A stretch of DNA of 40,695 nt, taken from Alphaproteobacteria bacterium (GTDB lineage: Bacteria; Pseudomonadota; Alphaproteobacteria; JABAAW01). The notes under the pieces are model-generated. The model was given only the letters and a program-made list of their open reading frames with translations. It did not search any database and was not told the origin of the DNA. Shown one piece after another: positions 1 to 7,693 of the stretch. The stretch lies in NCBI GenBank assembly GCA_014237925.1, contig JABACB010000011.1, positions 1-40,695 of the forward strand. The letters are read 5' to 3'. Every line of letters starts with the position of its first letter. Position 1 is the stretch's first letter. Both the position numbers and the translations under genes were made by a program.

Positions 1-51
1 CCCTCTTTTCAACCCCTCTTTTCAACCCCTCTTTTCAACCCCTCTTTTCAA
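1..51. repeat. 13-nt tandem repeat upstream of cysK
   Basis: About four head-to-tail copies of the 13-mer cccctcttttcaa run from the window edge to about position 51 and fade into ccccctctc. The array lies just before the cysK Shine-Dalgarno site, so it is in the leader or promoter region. The first copy starts at the window edge, so the true array may be longer. The unit length equals that of the spacer repeats before mutM, cobD and motA in this window. Confidence 0.9.
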
Positions 52-77
52 CCCCCTCTCACACAAGGAGACCCATC

Positions 78-1031
78 ATGACCGCAGCCCCCAGAGGACG
101 TATCTACGAATCCATCCTAGACACCGTCGGAGGAACGCCGCTCGTGCGCGTTCCGCGATGGTCGCAACACCACAACATCGAAGCCGACTTGCTCCTGAAA
201 CTCGAGTTCTTCAATCCGCTCGGCTCCGTCAAGGATCGAATCGGATACGCCATGATCGCAGAAGCCGAAGCGCGCGGAGACATCACCCCAGGCGAAACGA
301 CGCTCGTCGAGCCCACATCAGGCAACACGGGAATCGGACTCGCCTTCGTCGCTGCTGCGAAAGGGTATCGGCTCATCCTCGCCATGCCCGAAAGCATGTC
401 TGTCGAGCGACGAAAAATTCTCGCCTTCCTCGGCGCAGAACTCGAACTTACCCCTGCGGCGAAAGGCATGAAGGGCGCCGTCGCGCACGCCAAAGAGATC
501 GCCGCGCGCGAAAAAGGATTTCTCGTCGGACAATTCGACAACCCCGACAATCCCAAAATCCACCGCGAAACGACCGCCGAAGAAATTTGGCAAGATACCG
601 ACGGGAAAGCCGACATCCTCGTCTCAGGCGTCGGAACAGGCGGAACGCTCACGGGCGTAGGCGAGGTGATCAAAAAACGAAAGCCCTCGTTTAAAATCGT
701 CGCCATCGAACCCGAAGACTCGCCCGTCCTATCAGGAGGAGAGCCAGGTCCGCACAAGATCCAAGGCATCGGCGCAGGATTCGTCCCCTCCATCCTGCAG
801 ACCGAGCTCATCGACGAAATCGTCAAAGTCTCGAACGCAGACGCCTTCGAAAGCACTCGTGCGCTCGCAAAACTCGAAGGACTGCCTGGCGGAATCTCGA
901 CAGGCGCCGCCGTCTTCGTCGCAACGCAAATCGCCAAACGCAGCGAGAACAAAGGAAAGCAGATCATAGCGATCATCCCCTCGTTTGCAGAACGCTACCT
1001 CTCGACCGCCCTGTTCGAACAGGTGGAATGA
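78..1031 (+). CDS. cysK: Cysteine synthase A (O-acetylserine sulfhydrylase)
   Basis: A PLP enzyme that joins O-acetylserine and sulfide to give cysteine in the cytoplasm. It has 317 residues, normal for CysK. K52 in GSVKDR is the expected PLP Schiff-base lysine. TSGNTG forms the substrate loop, and GTGGTLTG is the glycine-rich loop that holds the PLP phosphate. The start ATG has AAGGAG at 65-70 with 7-nt spacing. The stop overlaps the next gene, cysE, in an ATGA junction, so the two enzymes that make and use O-acetylserine are probably one operon and may form the cysteine synthase complex. A CysM or cystathionine beta-synthase-like role is less likely given the close match to CysK motifs. Confidence 0.96.
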   Translation: MTAAPRGRIYESILDTVGGTPLVRVPRWSQHHNIEADLLLKLEFFNPLGSVKDRIGYAMIAEAEARGDITPGETTLVEPTSGNTGIGLAFVAAAKGYRLILAMPESMSVERRKILAFLGAELELTPAAKGMKGAVAHAKEIAAREKGFLVGQFDNPDNPKIHRETTAEEIWQDTDGKADILVSGVGTGGTLTGVGEVIKKRKPSFKIVAIEPEDSPVLSGGEPGPHKIQGIGAGFVPSILQTELIDEIVKVSNADAFESTRALAKLEGLPGGISTGAAVFVATQIAKRSENKGKQIIAIIPSFAERYLSTALFEQVE

Positions 1032-1597
1032 TGTTCGAGACGATCCGCACCATCAAGCAAAAAGACCCCGCAGCACCGAACGCGCTGCAGGTGGTGCTGG
1101 CTTACGCGGGCTTCCATGCGATTATGGCGCATCGCGTGAGCGCGCTGTTGTGGCGATGTCGGCTGCGCGCTTTACCCTCGCTCCTCTCGTATGTCGCGCG
1201 TGCGTTCAGCGGAATCGAGATTCATCCCGCAGCGCGCATCGGACGGCGCGTGTTCATCGATCATGGCATGGGCGTTGTGATCGGCGAGACAGCGGAGGTC
1301 GGCGACGATGCGACGCTCTATCATGGCGTGACCTTGGGAGGCAAGGCTCCGAAGGGTAGCGAGCGTGGCGCGAAGCGGCATCCCACTTTGGAGCGCGGTG
1401 TGATGGTCGGCGCGGGCGCTTGTCTGCTCGGCGACATACGCATCGGCGAGGGGGCGGTGATCGGAGCGAACTCCGTCGTCACACGCGATGTGCCGCGCGG
1501 TGCGCGTGTCGCCGGCAATCCTGCGCACATCTTGAAAAGGAGAAAGTCCGAGAGCGAAGAGAGCGAGGCAGAGCGTATGTTGGGATGGGGCATTTAG
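1028..1597 (+). CDS. cysE: Serine O-acetyltransferase (short form)
   Basis: It makes O-acetylserine from serine and acetyl-CoA, the substrate of the preceding cysK. The 189-residue protein has a short helical N-terminus followed by a left-handed beta-helix of hexapeptide repeats. Family signatures are [14 protein letters not shown] (catalytic His of the active site), YHGVTLGG and [11 protein letters not shown], then AGNPAHI. It is much shorter than the roughly 270-residue enterobacterial form, matching the compact CysE type lacking most of the N-terminal helical domain. The usual C-terminal Ile that docks into CysK is not simply placed: the protein ends in WGI, which would still offer a terminal isoleucine. 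The start overlaps the cysK stop by 4 nt. Confidence 0.93.
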   Translation: MMFETIRTIKQKDPAAPNALQVVLAYAGFHAIMAHRVSALLWRCRLRALPSLLSYVARAFSGIEIHPAARIGRRVFIDHGMGVVIGETAEVGDDATLYHGVTLGGKAPKGSERGAKRHPTLERGVMVGAGACLLGDIRIGEGAVIGANSVVTRDVPRGARVAGNPAHILKRRKSESEESEAERMLGWGI

Positions 1598-1625
1598 GGG
1601 AAAACCTCTGCTCGGTCTTTTCTTG

Positions 1626-1634
1626 TGCTATGCT
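1626..1634 (+). promoter_or_regulatory. Extended -10 element before lipA, possible leaderless start
   Basis: TGCTATGCT has the form TGn plus a TATGCT -10 hexamer. No convincing -35 is seen 16-18 nt upstream. The hexamer ends 6 nt before the chosen lipA ATG at 1641, so transcription would begin at or next to the start codon, and no Shine-Dalgarno site lies between them. The same TGCTATGCT string sits the same distance before clpS. The inference is from sequence only. Confidence 0.45.
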
Positions 1635-1640
1635 CTGCCT

Positions 1641-2588
1641 ATGTCGCTCACGCTGCGCCATCCTGAGAAACAGCATCGCAACGACGTTGCTCCCGTCCTT
1701 CCTCGCCCGCCTTGGATTCGTGGCAAAGCGCCCGTCTCGCAAGGCTACCTTGAGACGAAGGCGATAGCGCGGGAGCATAGCCTCACCACCGTCTGCGAGG
1801 AGGCCGCCTGTCCGAATATCGGCGAGTGCTGGGCTAAGGGGCATGCGACCTTCTTGATTCTCGGCGCCGTTTGCACGAGAGCTTGCGCCTTCTGCCATGT
1901 CGCGACAGGGAAGCCGAAGGGGGTGGATGCGACAGAGCCGCAACGCGTTGCCGATGCGGTGGAGGCTTTGGGCTTGTCGCATGTCGTCGTCACTTCCGTC
2001 GACCGCGACGACCTTTCGGACGGCGGCGCAGAGCAATTTCGAAAGACTGTGGTAGCGATACGAACGACGAGTTCTCGCTCTAGCGTTGAGATTCTCACGC
2101 CGGATTTTCGCAACAAAGCGGGTGCTTTGGAGACGGTGCTTCGTGCGCCGCCTGATGTTTTCAACCACAATATCGAGACTGTTCCGCGTCTCTATCCTGC
2201 GGTGCGTCCTGGCTCGCGTTACTTCACGAGTCTTTCGTTGCTGGAGCGTGCGAAGCGTTTGGACGCGACTCTTTTTACGAAGTCGGGGCTGATGGTCGGG
2301 CTTGGCGAGAGCGACGAGGAGGTGGTTCAAGTGATGGACGACCTCAGGGCGGCGGGGGTTGATTTCTTGACGATCGGGCAGTATTTGCGTCCGACCCCGC
2401 AGCATGCGGCGGTTCGCCGTTATGTTTCGCCACAGGGGTTTGCGCGCATTCGGGAGGTTGCCAAAGCGAAGGGCTTTTTGCTTGTGGCAGCGACGCCGAT
2501 GACGCGCTCTTCGTACCATGCAGGAGAGGATTTTGTGGCGTTGCGCGACGCAAGAAGGCGAACAGGGGACGGGACTTTTAAGGATTAA
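1641..2588 (+). CDS. lipA: Lipoyl synthase
   Basis: A radical SAM enzyme that inserts two sulfur atoms into protein-bound octanoyl groups to make lipoyl cofactors. About 315 residues from the chosen ATG, normal length. The N-terminal auxiliary cluster motif [12 protein letters not shown] (C-x4-C-x5-C) is intact. The radical SAM motif CTRACAFC (C-x3-C-x2-C) is intact, and the C-terminal RSSYHAGE supplies the conserved serine ligand. A TTG 18 nt upstream would lengthen it by six residues but lies in the -10-like element, so the ATG at 1641 is preferred; neither start has a Shine-Dalgarno site. It stands alone and converges on ftsZ. Confidence 0.95.
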   Translation: MSLTLRHPEKQHRNDVAPVLPRPPWIRGKAPVSQGYLETKAIAREHSLTTVCEEAACPNIGECWAKGHATFLILGAVCTRACAFCHVATGKPKGVDATEPQRVADAVEALGLSHVVVTSVDRDDLSDGGAEQFRKTVVAIRTTSSRSSVEILTPDFRNKAGALETVLRAPPDVFNHNIETVPRLYPAVRPGSRYFTSLSLLERAKRLDATLFTKSGLMVGLGESDEEVVQVMDDLRAAGVDFLTIGQYLRPTPQHAAVRRYVSPQGFARIREVAKAKGFLLVAATPMTRSSYHAGEDFVALRDARRRTGDGTFKD

Positions 2589-2786
2589 GAGACTTTGTGC
2601 GGCTCTTGCAGAGGGATTAAAACAAGGACTTACAACGCGGACTTGCACAACGCGATAGAGATAGAGCGTGTCTGTTGCGTCTGCGCTTGTGCTTCTTTTC
2701 GAGCACGCGCTCGTGCAACGGATGTGTTGCGCATTCCTGTTCACAATCTTTTTGTCGCAATTTTTTTGCTACAAGCTCCCTTTTGT
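2589..2786. other. Convergent spacer between lipA and ftsZ
   Basis: 198 nt between two converging stop codons. No gene was recognised. A perfect 5-bp stem GCACG/CGTGC with a 4-nt loop lies at 2703-2716, but no U-tract follows it on either strand, so it is not a canonical intrinsic terminator. T-rich runs at 2750-2770 contain no strong stem. How the two converging transcripts end is not visible. Confidence 0.6.
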
Positions 2787-4478
2787 TCAATCCCTCGGTC
2801 GTTGTAAGAAAGCAGGCAAGCCTATGGGCTTGTCCTCTGCTGCTGTTTCGCCCATGGCTTCCAGCGGCAAGGCTCCCGTTTCTCCGCCCTCGCGCGGCAA
2901 GTACAAGGGTTGCGCCGAAGAAACCTCGGCTCCCCTCAAGCCCATAAAACCCTTCAAGGCTTCCAAGACACTTTGCGCAACGCCGACATTCCTAACGCCT
3001 GCTCCGCCGTTCGCTCCCGCCGCTCCCGCGTCAAGCGTGCGCTCGCTCTCGCGCAGGGCGGGACGCGAACGCACGTTCCGCACGCCGCTGCTTGATCCAA
3101 CAGAGGTTTCGCCAGATTTCATCGCAGCAGGGGTGGTGCCAAGTGTGGTGCCATGAGTGGTGCCATGAGTGGTGCTGCCATGAGTTGTGCTAGGCACCAT
3201 GCTCTCGCGCAGGGCGGAACGAAAAGCACCCGCGCCCGTGCCTGCTCTCGCTTCTGCCATCACGCTGCCGTTCGTAGCGCCGTTTGTTGCGTTGTGCGTT
3301 GTAGCAGCGTTGGATGCCGCAGAGATTCGAGACCTCGTCTCTGGGGTCGCCGTGTCTTCTGGCGGTTCTGGCGTCACCGCCTCGCGCTCCTCCGTCTCGC
3401 GTCTGCGCGAACGCTGGTGCGTGTCGTACCACATCGCCGCCTTGTCGCTGCGCGCCTCGCTGCGAGTGCCTTCGGCATCGTCGTCGTGGCTGCTCCTTAC
3501 GCCGTCGGGGTTCTCGATGCCCGTTGCGACGACGGAGACGCGCAGTCTTCCTATCAGCGCTTCGTCTTTGGAGTATCCGAAGGCGACGGAGGGCTCTCCT
3601 TCGACGGAATCGCCGATTCGATCGACGATCTCCTGCACCTCGAAGAGTTTCAAGTCCTCGGAGCCTATGACATGGATCAGAAGCTTTCGTGCGGTGGCGA
3701 TGTCGACCTTCTCCAGCAGAGGGTTCAGGACAACCGCTTCTGCCGCGCGCTCGGCACGGTCTTCGCCTGCGGCTTCGACGGTCGAAATGAGGGCGCGTCC
3801 GCCGCGTTTCATCACCGAGCGTACATCGGCGAAATCGCGGTTGATGATTCCAGGGCGCGTCACCAAGTCGGTGATGCTGCGCACGCTGGACGCCAAGACC
3901 TCGTCGGCGGTTGCAAACGCCTCTTGCATCGAAGTCGAGTCGGAAGAGATGCAAAACAGGTTTTGGTTGTTGATGACCGACAAGGTGTCGACGATCGCCT
4001 CCAGCTCTGCCACGCCTCGGTCTGCGACTTGGCGACGTTGTTTGCCTTCGAAAGCGAAAGGGGTTGTGATGACGGCGACGGTGAGAATTTCCAGCTCCTT
4101 GGCGATCTTGGCGATCACAGGTCCAGAGCCCGTTCCTGTTCCGCCGCCCATGCCTGCGGCGAGAAAGACCATTTGCGCGCCTTGTAGATAGGCGCGAATC
4201 TCGTCGGAGCTCTCTTCGGCGGCTTGTTGCCCCAAGGCGGGAGAGCAGCCCGCTCCCATGCCTTGTGTCAATTCTTCGCCCAGCTGCAAACGTTGCTCGC
4301 AACGCGATTTCAGAAGGGCTTGCGCGTCGGTGTTGCAGATCAAAAAATCCACGCCGCTCATCCCCCCCGTCAGCATATTGTCGATGGCGTTGCCACCTGC
4401 GCCCCCGACGCCGATGACCTTGATGCAAGGCAGGTTCTCTTCTACAGAGCGACCGGGAACGGATAAGTTTTTAAGCAT
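2787..4478 (-). CDS. ftsZ: Cell division GTPase FtsZ with long repeat-bearing linker
   Basis: A tubulin-like GTPase that assembles the Z ring. Residues about 1-320 form the GTPase core: VIGVGGAGGNA, the tubulin signature GGGTGTGSGP (commonly GGGTGTGAAP) and the T7 catalytic loop NRDFADV. A disordered linker of more than 200 residues follows, with a Thr/His/Gly repeat (THGTT units, plus-strand 12-mers at 3141-3176). The protein ends with the conserved tail PIGLPAFLQR, the usual docking site for FtsA and other partners. 563 residues is long, within the range of alphaproteobacteria with extended linkers. AGGAG lies 7 nt before the ATG. It is the last gene of the dcw cluster; ftsA ends 10 nt upstream. 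Confidence 0.97.
   Translation of the reverse strand: MLKNLSVPGRSVEENLPCIKVIGVGGAGGNAIDNMLTGGMSGVDFLICNTDAQALLKSRCEQRLQLGEELTQGMGAGCSPALGQQAAEESSDEIRAYLQGAQMVFLAAGMGGGTGTGSGPVIAKIAKELEILTVAVITTPFAFEGKQRRQVADRGVAELEAIVDTLSVINNQNLFCISSDSTSMQEAFATADEVLASSVRSITDLVTRPGIINRDFADVRSVMKRGGRALISTVEAAGEDRAERAAEAVVLNPLLEKVDIATARKLLIHVIGSEDLKLFEVQEIVDRIGDSVEGEPSVAFGYSKDEALIGRLRVSVVATGIENPDGVRSSHDDDAEGTRSEARSDKAAMWYDTHQRSRRRETEEREAVTPEPPEDTATPETRSRISAASNAATTHNATNGATNGSVMAEARAGTGAGAFRSALRESMVPSTTHGSTTHGTTHGTTLGTTPAAMKSGETSVGSSSGVRNVRSRPALRESERTLDAGAAGANGGAGVRNVGVAQSVLEALKGFMGLRGAEVSSAQPLYLPREGGETGALPLEAMGETAAEDKPIGLPAFLQRPRD
3141..3176. repeat. 12-nt repeats in the ftsZ linker
   Basis: Three adjacent 12-mers of the form atgagtggtgcc (first copy aagtgtggtgcc), with a degenerate further copy to about 3191. 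They encode Thr-His-Gly-Thr type tetrapeptides in the disordered FtsZ linker, so copy number could change without altering the frame. Confidence 0.85.
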
Positions 4479-4488
4479 GAGGGATCTC

Positions 4489-5904
4489 CTAGTGTTGAAA
4501 CGGAAGGGAGTCGCGTTTGTCGTCGCGCGACAAGAACATCTTCACGCGCCGCGACCAGGGCGACAGCGAAGAAAGGGTTGGAGGCGCAGAACCATCGTCC
4601 AGACCGCCACGCGACAGAACGCTCAAACAGGCAAGCGCGGCGGAGGCGGCGATCCTTTCGCCGAAGGGGGGCGTGGAAGACCTTCCCGCCGCGATTCTTG
4701 CGCCCAGACAAGGGTAGGGCAAGACATAGCGCGCCAAGAGGTGGCTTGCCAGCACATGACTTCCTGCGACCAGAGAGCCGCCGCCTGTTGCATAGACGGG
4801 GGCTTTGTCGCCGATCTGCGGCGCACAGCGTTGAAGGAAACGCGCCGTCTCCGCAAAAAGAGAGCCATACGCCGCAGCGGCGATGCGCGCCGCCCCCTGC
4901 TGCTTGATCGCTTGCGTCGTTGCGCCGAGCGAGGCGGGTTGCCTCGTCTTGTCGAAGGTGTCCTTTCGAGGGAAACGCCGCGCCGACAGGGCAGGGCTGC
5001 CAGAGCGCGAAGAGGGATCCAACAGGCTGTTGAGAAGGTCGTCCGAAAAAACAAGGCTGCGTTGTAACATTGCCGCGCGGGCGCGCGTAAGGGAGAACTT
5101 GTCGCTCAGCGCGGCTTCGAGCGAAGCCGTGCCGAACTTCCAGCTCTTGCAAGCGCACGGCACGCCTGCGACAAAAACGGCGACACCCGTCGTGTGCGCT
5201 CCGATGTCGAGGACGACGAAATTTTGCCCATAGACGCTTGCTTCGATACCTGTCCCCATTCTCTCTGCCCCCATTCTTTCTGCCCCTGTCTTCGTCTTCG
5301 TCCTTGTCCTTGTCGTTTCGGCGGTGAGCGCACGGCGATGGACGAGCAGGGATTGTCCCAGCGCCACGGCGGGAAACACGAAGCCTACGACCGACAGACC
5401 GGCATAAGAGGCGAGGCGCGCATAAAACTGCCAGCGCCGCTTGTCCATCGCGTAGAAGGAGAGCGGACGTTTGTTGCGGTCGGTTGCAACGGCGTTGACG
5501 ATGATCGTCTCTTTTCCGCCCTTCCCTTCGGTGCTTGTAGAATCAAAGTCTGACCCGTCGGGCGCGCGCGTATCGTAGGGATTGCGATGGCGATAGGGAG
5601 GCTCTTGCGAGGGGGGGACGAGCTCCAAGCTCGGCTCGTTTGCAAGCAGGAAGACCTTGCGCAGGCGCGTGCGCAACAGAGACTCGGCGCGGTGGCGCGC
5701 ACGGCGAATGGCTTCTGCTTGCGCGATCTCGGAAGGAAACCCGGCAGAGCTGCCGAGCCCTTCTTCGGCGACAGGCTCGACGACGCAACAACGCGCCGCC
5801 ATGTCATGCGTCGTTGCGTTCGCGCCTCTGCTCAGCTTCGGCACGACGAGCGCAACCTTGCTCGCTCCGACATCGACGAGGGCGAAGTTGGAGAAGCTTT
5901 TCAT
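4489..5904 (-). CDS. ftsA: Cell division protein FtsA (divergent, with insertion)
   Basis: An actin-like ATPase that tethers FtsZ to the membrane. Visible actin-fold elements are the N-terminal phosphate-1 loop (VDVGASKVAL), phosphate-2 DIGAHTTGVAVF and the adenosine motif ATGGGSLVAG. The C-terminus (WSRRVKMFLSRDDKR) looks like the basic amphipathic membrane helix. The protein is long (471) and poorly conserved between motifs. An Arg/Thr/Lys and GAERM repeat insertion (plus strand about 5257-5310) lies just before phosphate-2, and the region near residues 100-135 is also low complexity. The start overlaps the ftsQ stop (ATGA). Position between ftsQ and ftsZ makes the assignment firm despite the divergence. 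Confidence 0.9.
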   Translation of the reverse strand: MKSFSNFALVDVGASKVALVVPKLSRGANATTHDMAARCCVVEPVAEEGLGSSAGFPSEIAQAEAIRRARHRAESLLRTRLRKVFLLANEPSLELVPPSQEPPYRHRNPYDTRAPDGSDFDSTSTEGKGGKETIIVNAVATDRNKRPLSFYAMDKRRWQFYARLASYAGLSVVGFVFPAVALGQSLLVHRRALTAETTRTRTKTKTGAERMGAERMGTGIEASVYGQNFVVLDIGAHTTGVAVFVAGVPCACKSWKFGTASLEAALSDKFSLTRARAAMLQRSLVFSDDLLNSLLDPSSRSGSPALSARRFPRKDTFDKTRQPASLGATTQAIKQQGAARIAAAAYGSLFAETARFLQRCAPQIGDKAPVYATGGGSLVAGSHVLASHLLARYVLPYPCLGARIAAGRSSTPPFGERIAASAALACLSVLSRGGLDDGSAPPTLSSLSPWSRRVKMFLSRDDKRDSLPFQH

Positions 5905-6659
5905 CCCCCCCTCCGCATTCTTTCGACCAACGCCTCAGCGTCGGAAGAAAGCGCCCGCAAGCTTGCTCGATCCTCGCCGCGCAGGTCGATCAACAAGGGA
6001 GGCGCCGCTAAAATTCCGTAGTGGCGTTCCAAACGCAAGAGCTGGACGACATTTCTCACCAGCGGATCGCGCGAAAGATAAACCTTCGTGCCACTGCGTA
6101 GTGTGAGCTGCCAAGTCGCGTGCTCGGTCAAGTGCGCTTGGCGAATATGCGCCTTGAGCTCCGGCCAGTGAGCCGTGATCTGCAACAGCTCTTCCAAGCG
6201 AGCCGGCGCCTCCTTGCCAGAGAGGTGAAACAATCCTTCGAAAGGCGTGAAGCCTCCCGTCTCGATCGGCGTGCCTTCGCGGCTGAGCGCGACCAGCTGT
6301 TCGCCGTCCTGCCACAGCGCCGCAGGGTTATGCTCGCGCACAGAGACGATCACAAGACCAGACCAATAACGCTGCACACGCGCATCGGCAACCCAGCGCA
6401 GCGCACGCAAACGTTCGCGCACCTCGTGCGGAGAGAAAGAGAAGAGACTCTCTCCTAACCTCAAGCCCGTCGTTGCAAAAAGCTTCTGCTTGTCGCTACG
6501 CGCGCGTTCGTAGAGCCGCACTTCGCGCACGATCAGCCCTGAGCTTTCGCCGACAACCCTTCCCAAATGCTGCCAAATGTTCTTCCAGCCTGCAAACACG
6601 AGCAGCACCGAGAAGCCCAGCCCCAAGCAGACGCACGACAGCAACACGAAGCGCTTCAC
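5901..6659 (-). CDS. ftsQ: Cell division protein FtsQ
   Basis: A bitopic inner membrane protein of the divisome that links FtsL/FtsB to FtsA and FtsW/FtsI. From the chosen GTG it has 252 residues: a membrane helix at once (FVLLSCVCLGLGFSVLLVFAGW), then a POTRA-like region (VREVRLYERA to VADARVQRYWSGLVIVSVREHNPAALW) and the beta domain. The GTG at 6659 overlaps the ddl stop (GTGA) and has GGGAG at 6668-6672 with 8-nt spacing. An in-frame GTG at 6800 would add 47 charged, repetitive residues but overlaps ddl by 145 nt and has only a badly spaced GGAGG. With the short start almost no cytoplasmic tail remains, unusual for FtsQ, so the start is the main uncertainty. Confidence 0.85.
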   Translation of the reverse strand: MKRFVLLSCVCLGLGFSVLLVFAGWKNIWQHLGRVVGESSGLIVREVRLYERARSDKQKLFATTGLRLGESLFSFSPHEVRERLRALRWVADARVQRYWSGLVIVSVREHNPAALWQDGEQLVALSREGTPIETGGFTPFEGLFHLSGKEAPARLEELLQITAHWPELKAHIRQAHLTEHATWQLTLRSGTKVYLSRDPLVRNVVQLLRLERHYGILAAPPLLIDLRGEDRASLRALSSDAEALVERMRRGG

Positions 6660-7693
6660 GAAATCTGCTCCCTTTCCGCAACGCTCGACAGACTCTTCCT
6701 CATGCTCTTCCGCAGATTCTTCCGCGCGGATGGCGGAACGGATGGCGGGACGGATGGCAGGACGGCTGGCGGCGTGCGTTCTTCTGCTGCGTGCTTGCAC
6801 GCCTCCAAGACGAGGGTTTCGGTCAGCTCTTCAAAGGAAATGCCGCTGCCGCGCGCTTGTTCTGGAACGAGCGACATTGCCGTCATGCCGGGGTGAGTGT
6901 TGATCTCCAGCATGTAGAGGTGCTTGCCGTCGTAGCGGAAGTCGCAGCGGCTCGTTGTACGGCAACCCAGCGTTTTGTGCGCCAGTTCCGACCACCGACA
7001 CAGCGTCTCTGCCAGTTCTGCTTCGATCTGAGCGGGAAAGATGTGGTGTGCAGCGTGCGCCTCTTCGTACTTCGCCTTGTAGTCGTAGAAGCCCGCGCCG
7101 CGAGCGACGACCTCTGTGACGCCCATCGCCTTCTCACGAAAGATGCCTACGGTAAACTCGCGTCCTTCGATGTAGTGTTCGACCATGAGAGGAAACAGCC
7201 TTTCGCCCGAAAAGCGCGCGTCCGCGTTTAACAAACGCTCGACACCGATGCTGGAGCCTTGGGCAACGGGTTTGACGACACAGGGCAGGGGAAAGGAGAG
7301 CGTTTCGCCTTGCCACACCTCTTCGAGGGGGCGGCTTTCGGCAAAACGGATGCCGAGGGGTTGCAAAATGTTCTTCGTCATGAGCTTGTCCATAGCGAGC
7401 GCGGATGCCAGAACGCCGCTGTGCGTCGAGGGAATGTGGCAACAGGCGAGCAGTCCGGCGAGGCAGCCGTCTTCGCCGTAGGTGCCGTGGAGCGCGTTGA
7501 AGACGACATCGGGACGCGGCGTAAGCGCTTGCAAGAGCGACACGCTGCAGCCCTCGCGCCAATCGAAGAGGCGCACCTCATAGCCTCGCCGTTCCAAAGC
7601 GCGTGCGCACGCCGTGCCTGTCTCGTGCGACACTTCGCGCTCGGCGGAAAGCCCGCCCAAGACGACTAGCACTGTGCGCGGCTTGTCAGGCAT
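6656..7693 (-). CDS. ddl: D-alanine--D-alanine ligase with C-terminal extension
   Basis: An ATP-grasp enzyme joining two D-alanines for the peptidoglycan stem. VLGGLSAEREVS is the N-terminal signature, HGTYGEDG lies in the first domain, PVAQGSSIGV is the ATP-binding loop and EINTHPGMT carries the metal-binding Glu/Asn. At 345 residues it is longer than usual because of a tail of about 40 residues after the fold, rich in Pro-Ser-Val repeats and Lys/Arg. That tail is encoded by a 12-nt array and overlaps a possible longer ftsQ reading frame. The start overlaps the murB stop by 8 nt. Confidence 0.95.
   Translation of the reverse strand: MPDKPRTVLVVLGGLSAEREVSHETGTACARALERRGYEVRLFDWREGCSVSLLQALTPRPDVVFNALHGTYGEDGCLAGLLACCHIPSTHSGVLASALAMDKLMTKNILQPLGIRFAESRPLEEVWQGETLSFPLPCVVKPVAQGSSIGVERLLNADARFSGERLFPLMVEHYIEGREFTVGIFREKAMGVTEVVARGAGFYDYKAKYEEAHAAHHIFPAQIEAELAETLCRWSELAHKTLGCRTTSRCDFRYDGKHLYMLEINTHPGMTAMSLVPEQARGSGISFEELTETLVLEACKHAAEERTPPAVLPSVPPSVPPSARKNLRKSMRKSLSSVAEREQIS
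6729..6776. repeat. 12-nt repeats in the ddl tail and possible ftsQ leader
   Basis: Tandem 12-mers of the type gatggcgggacg (about four copies, imperfect at the end). In the ddl frame they encode PSVP units, and in the frame of the longer ftsQ candidate they encode RPAI units. Because 12 is divisible by three, both frames stay open whatever the copy number. Confidence 0.85.

Noticed and set aside
2703-2716. Intrinsic terminator between lipA and ftsZ
   Set aside because: The stem is only 5 bp and no U-tract follows on either strand.
3153-4187. Plus-strand frames of about 340 codons opposite ftsZ
   Set aside because: ftsZ is certain on the minus strand; two overlapping plus frames here show the typical low-complexity composition of shadows.
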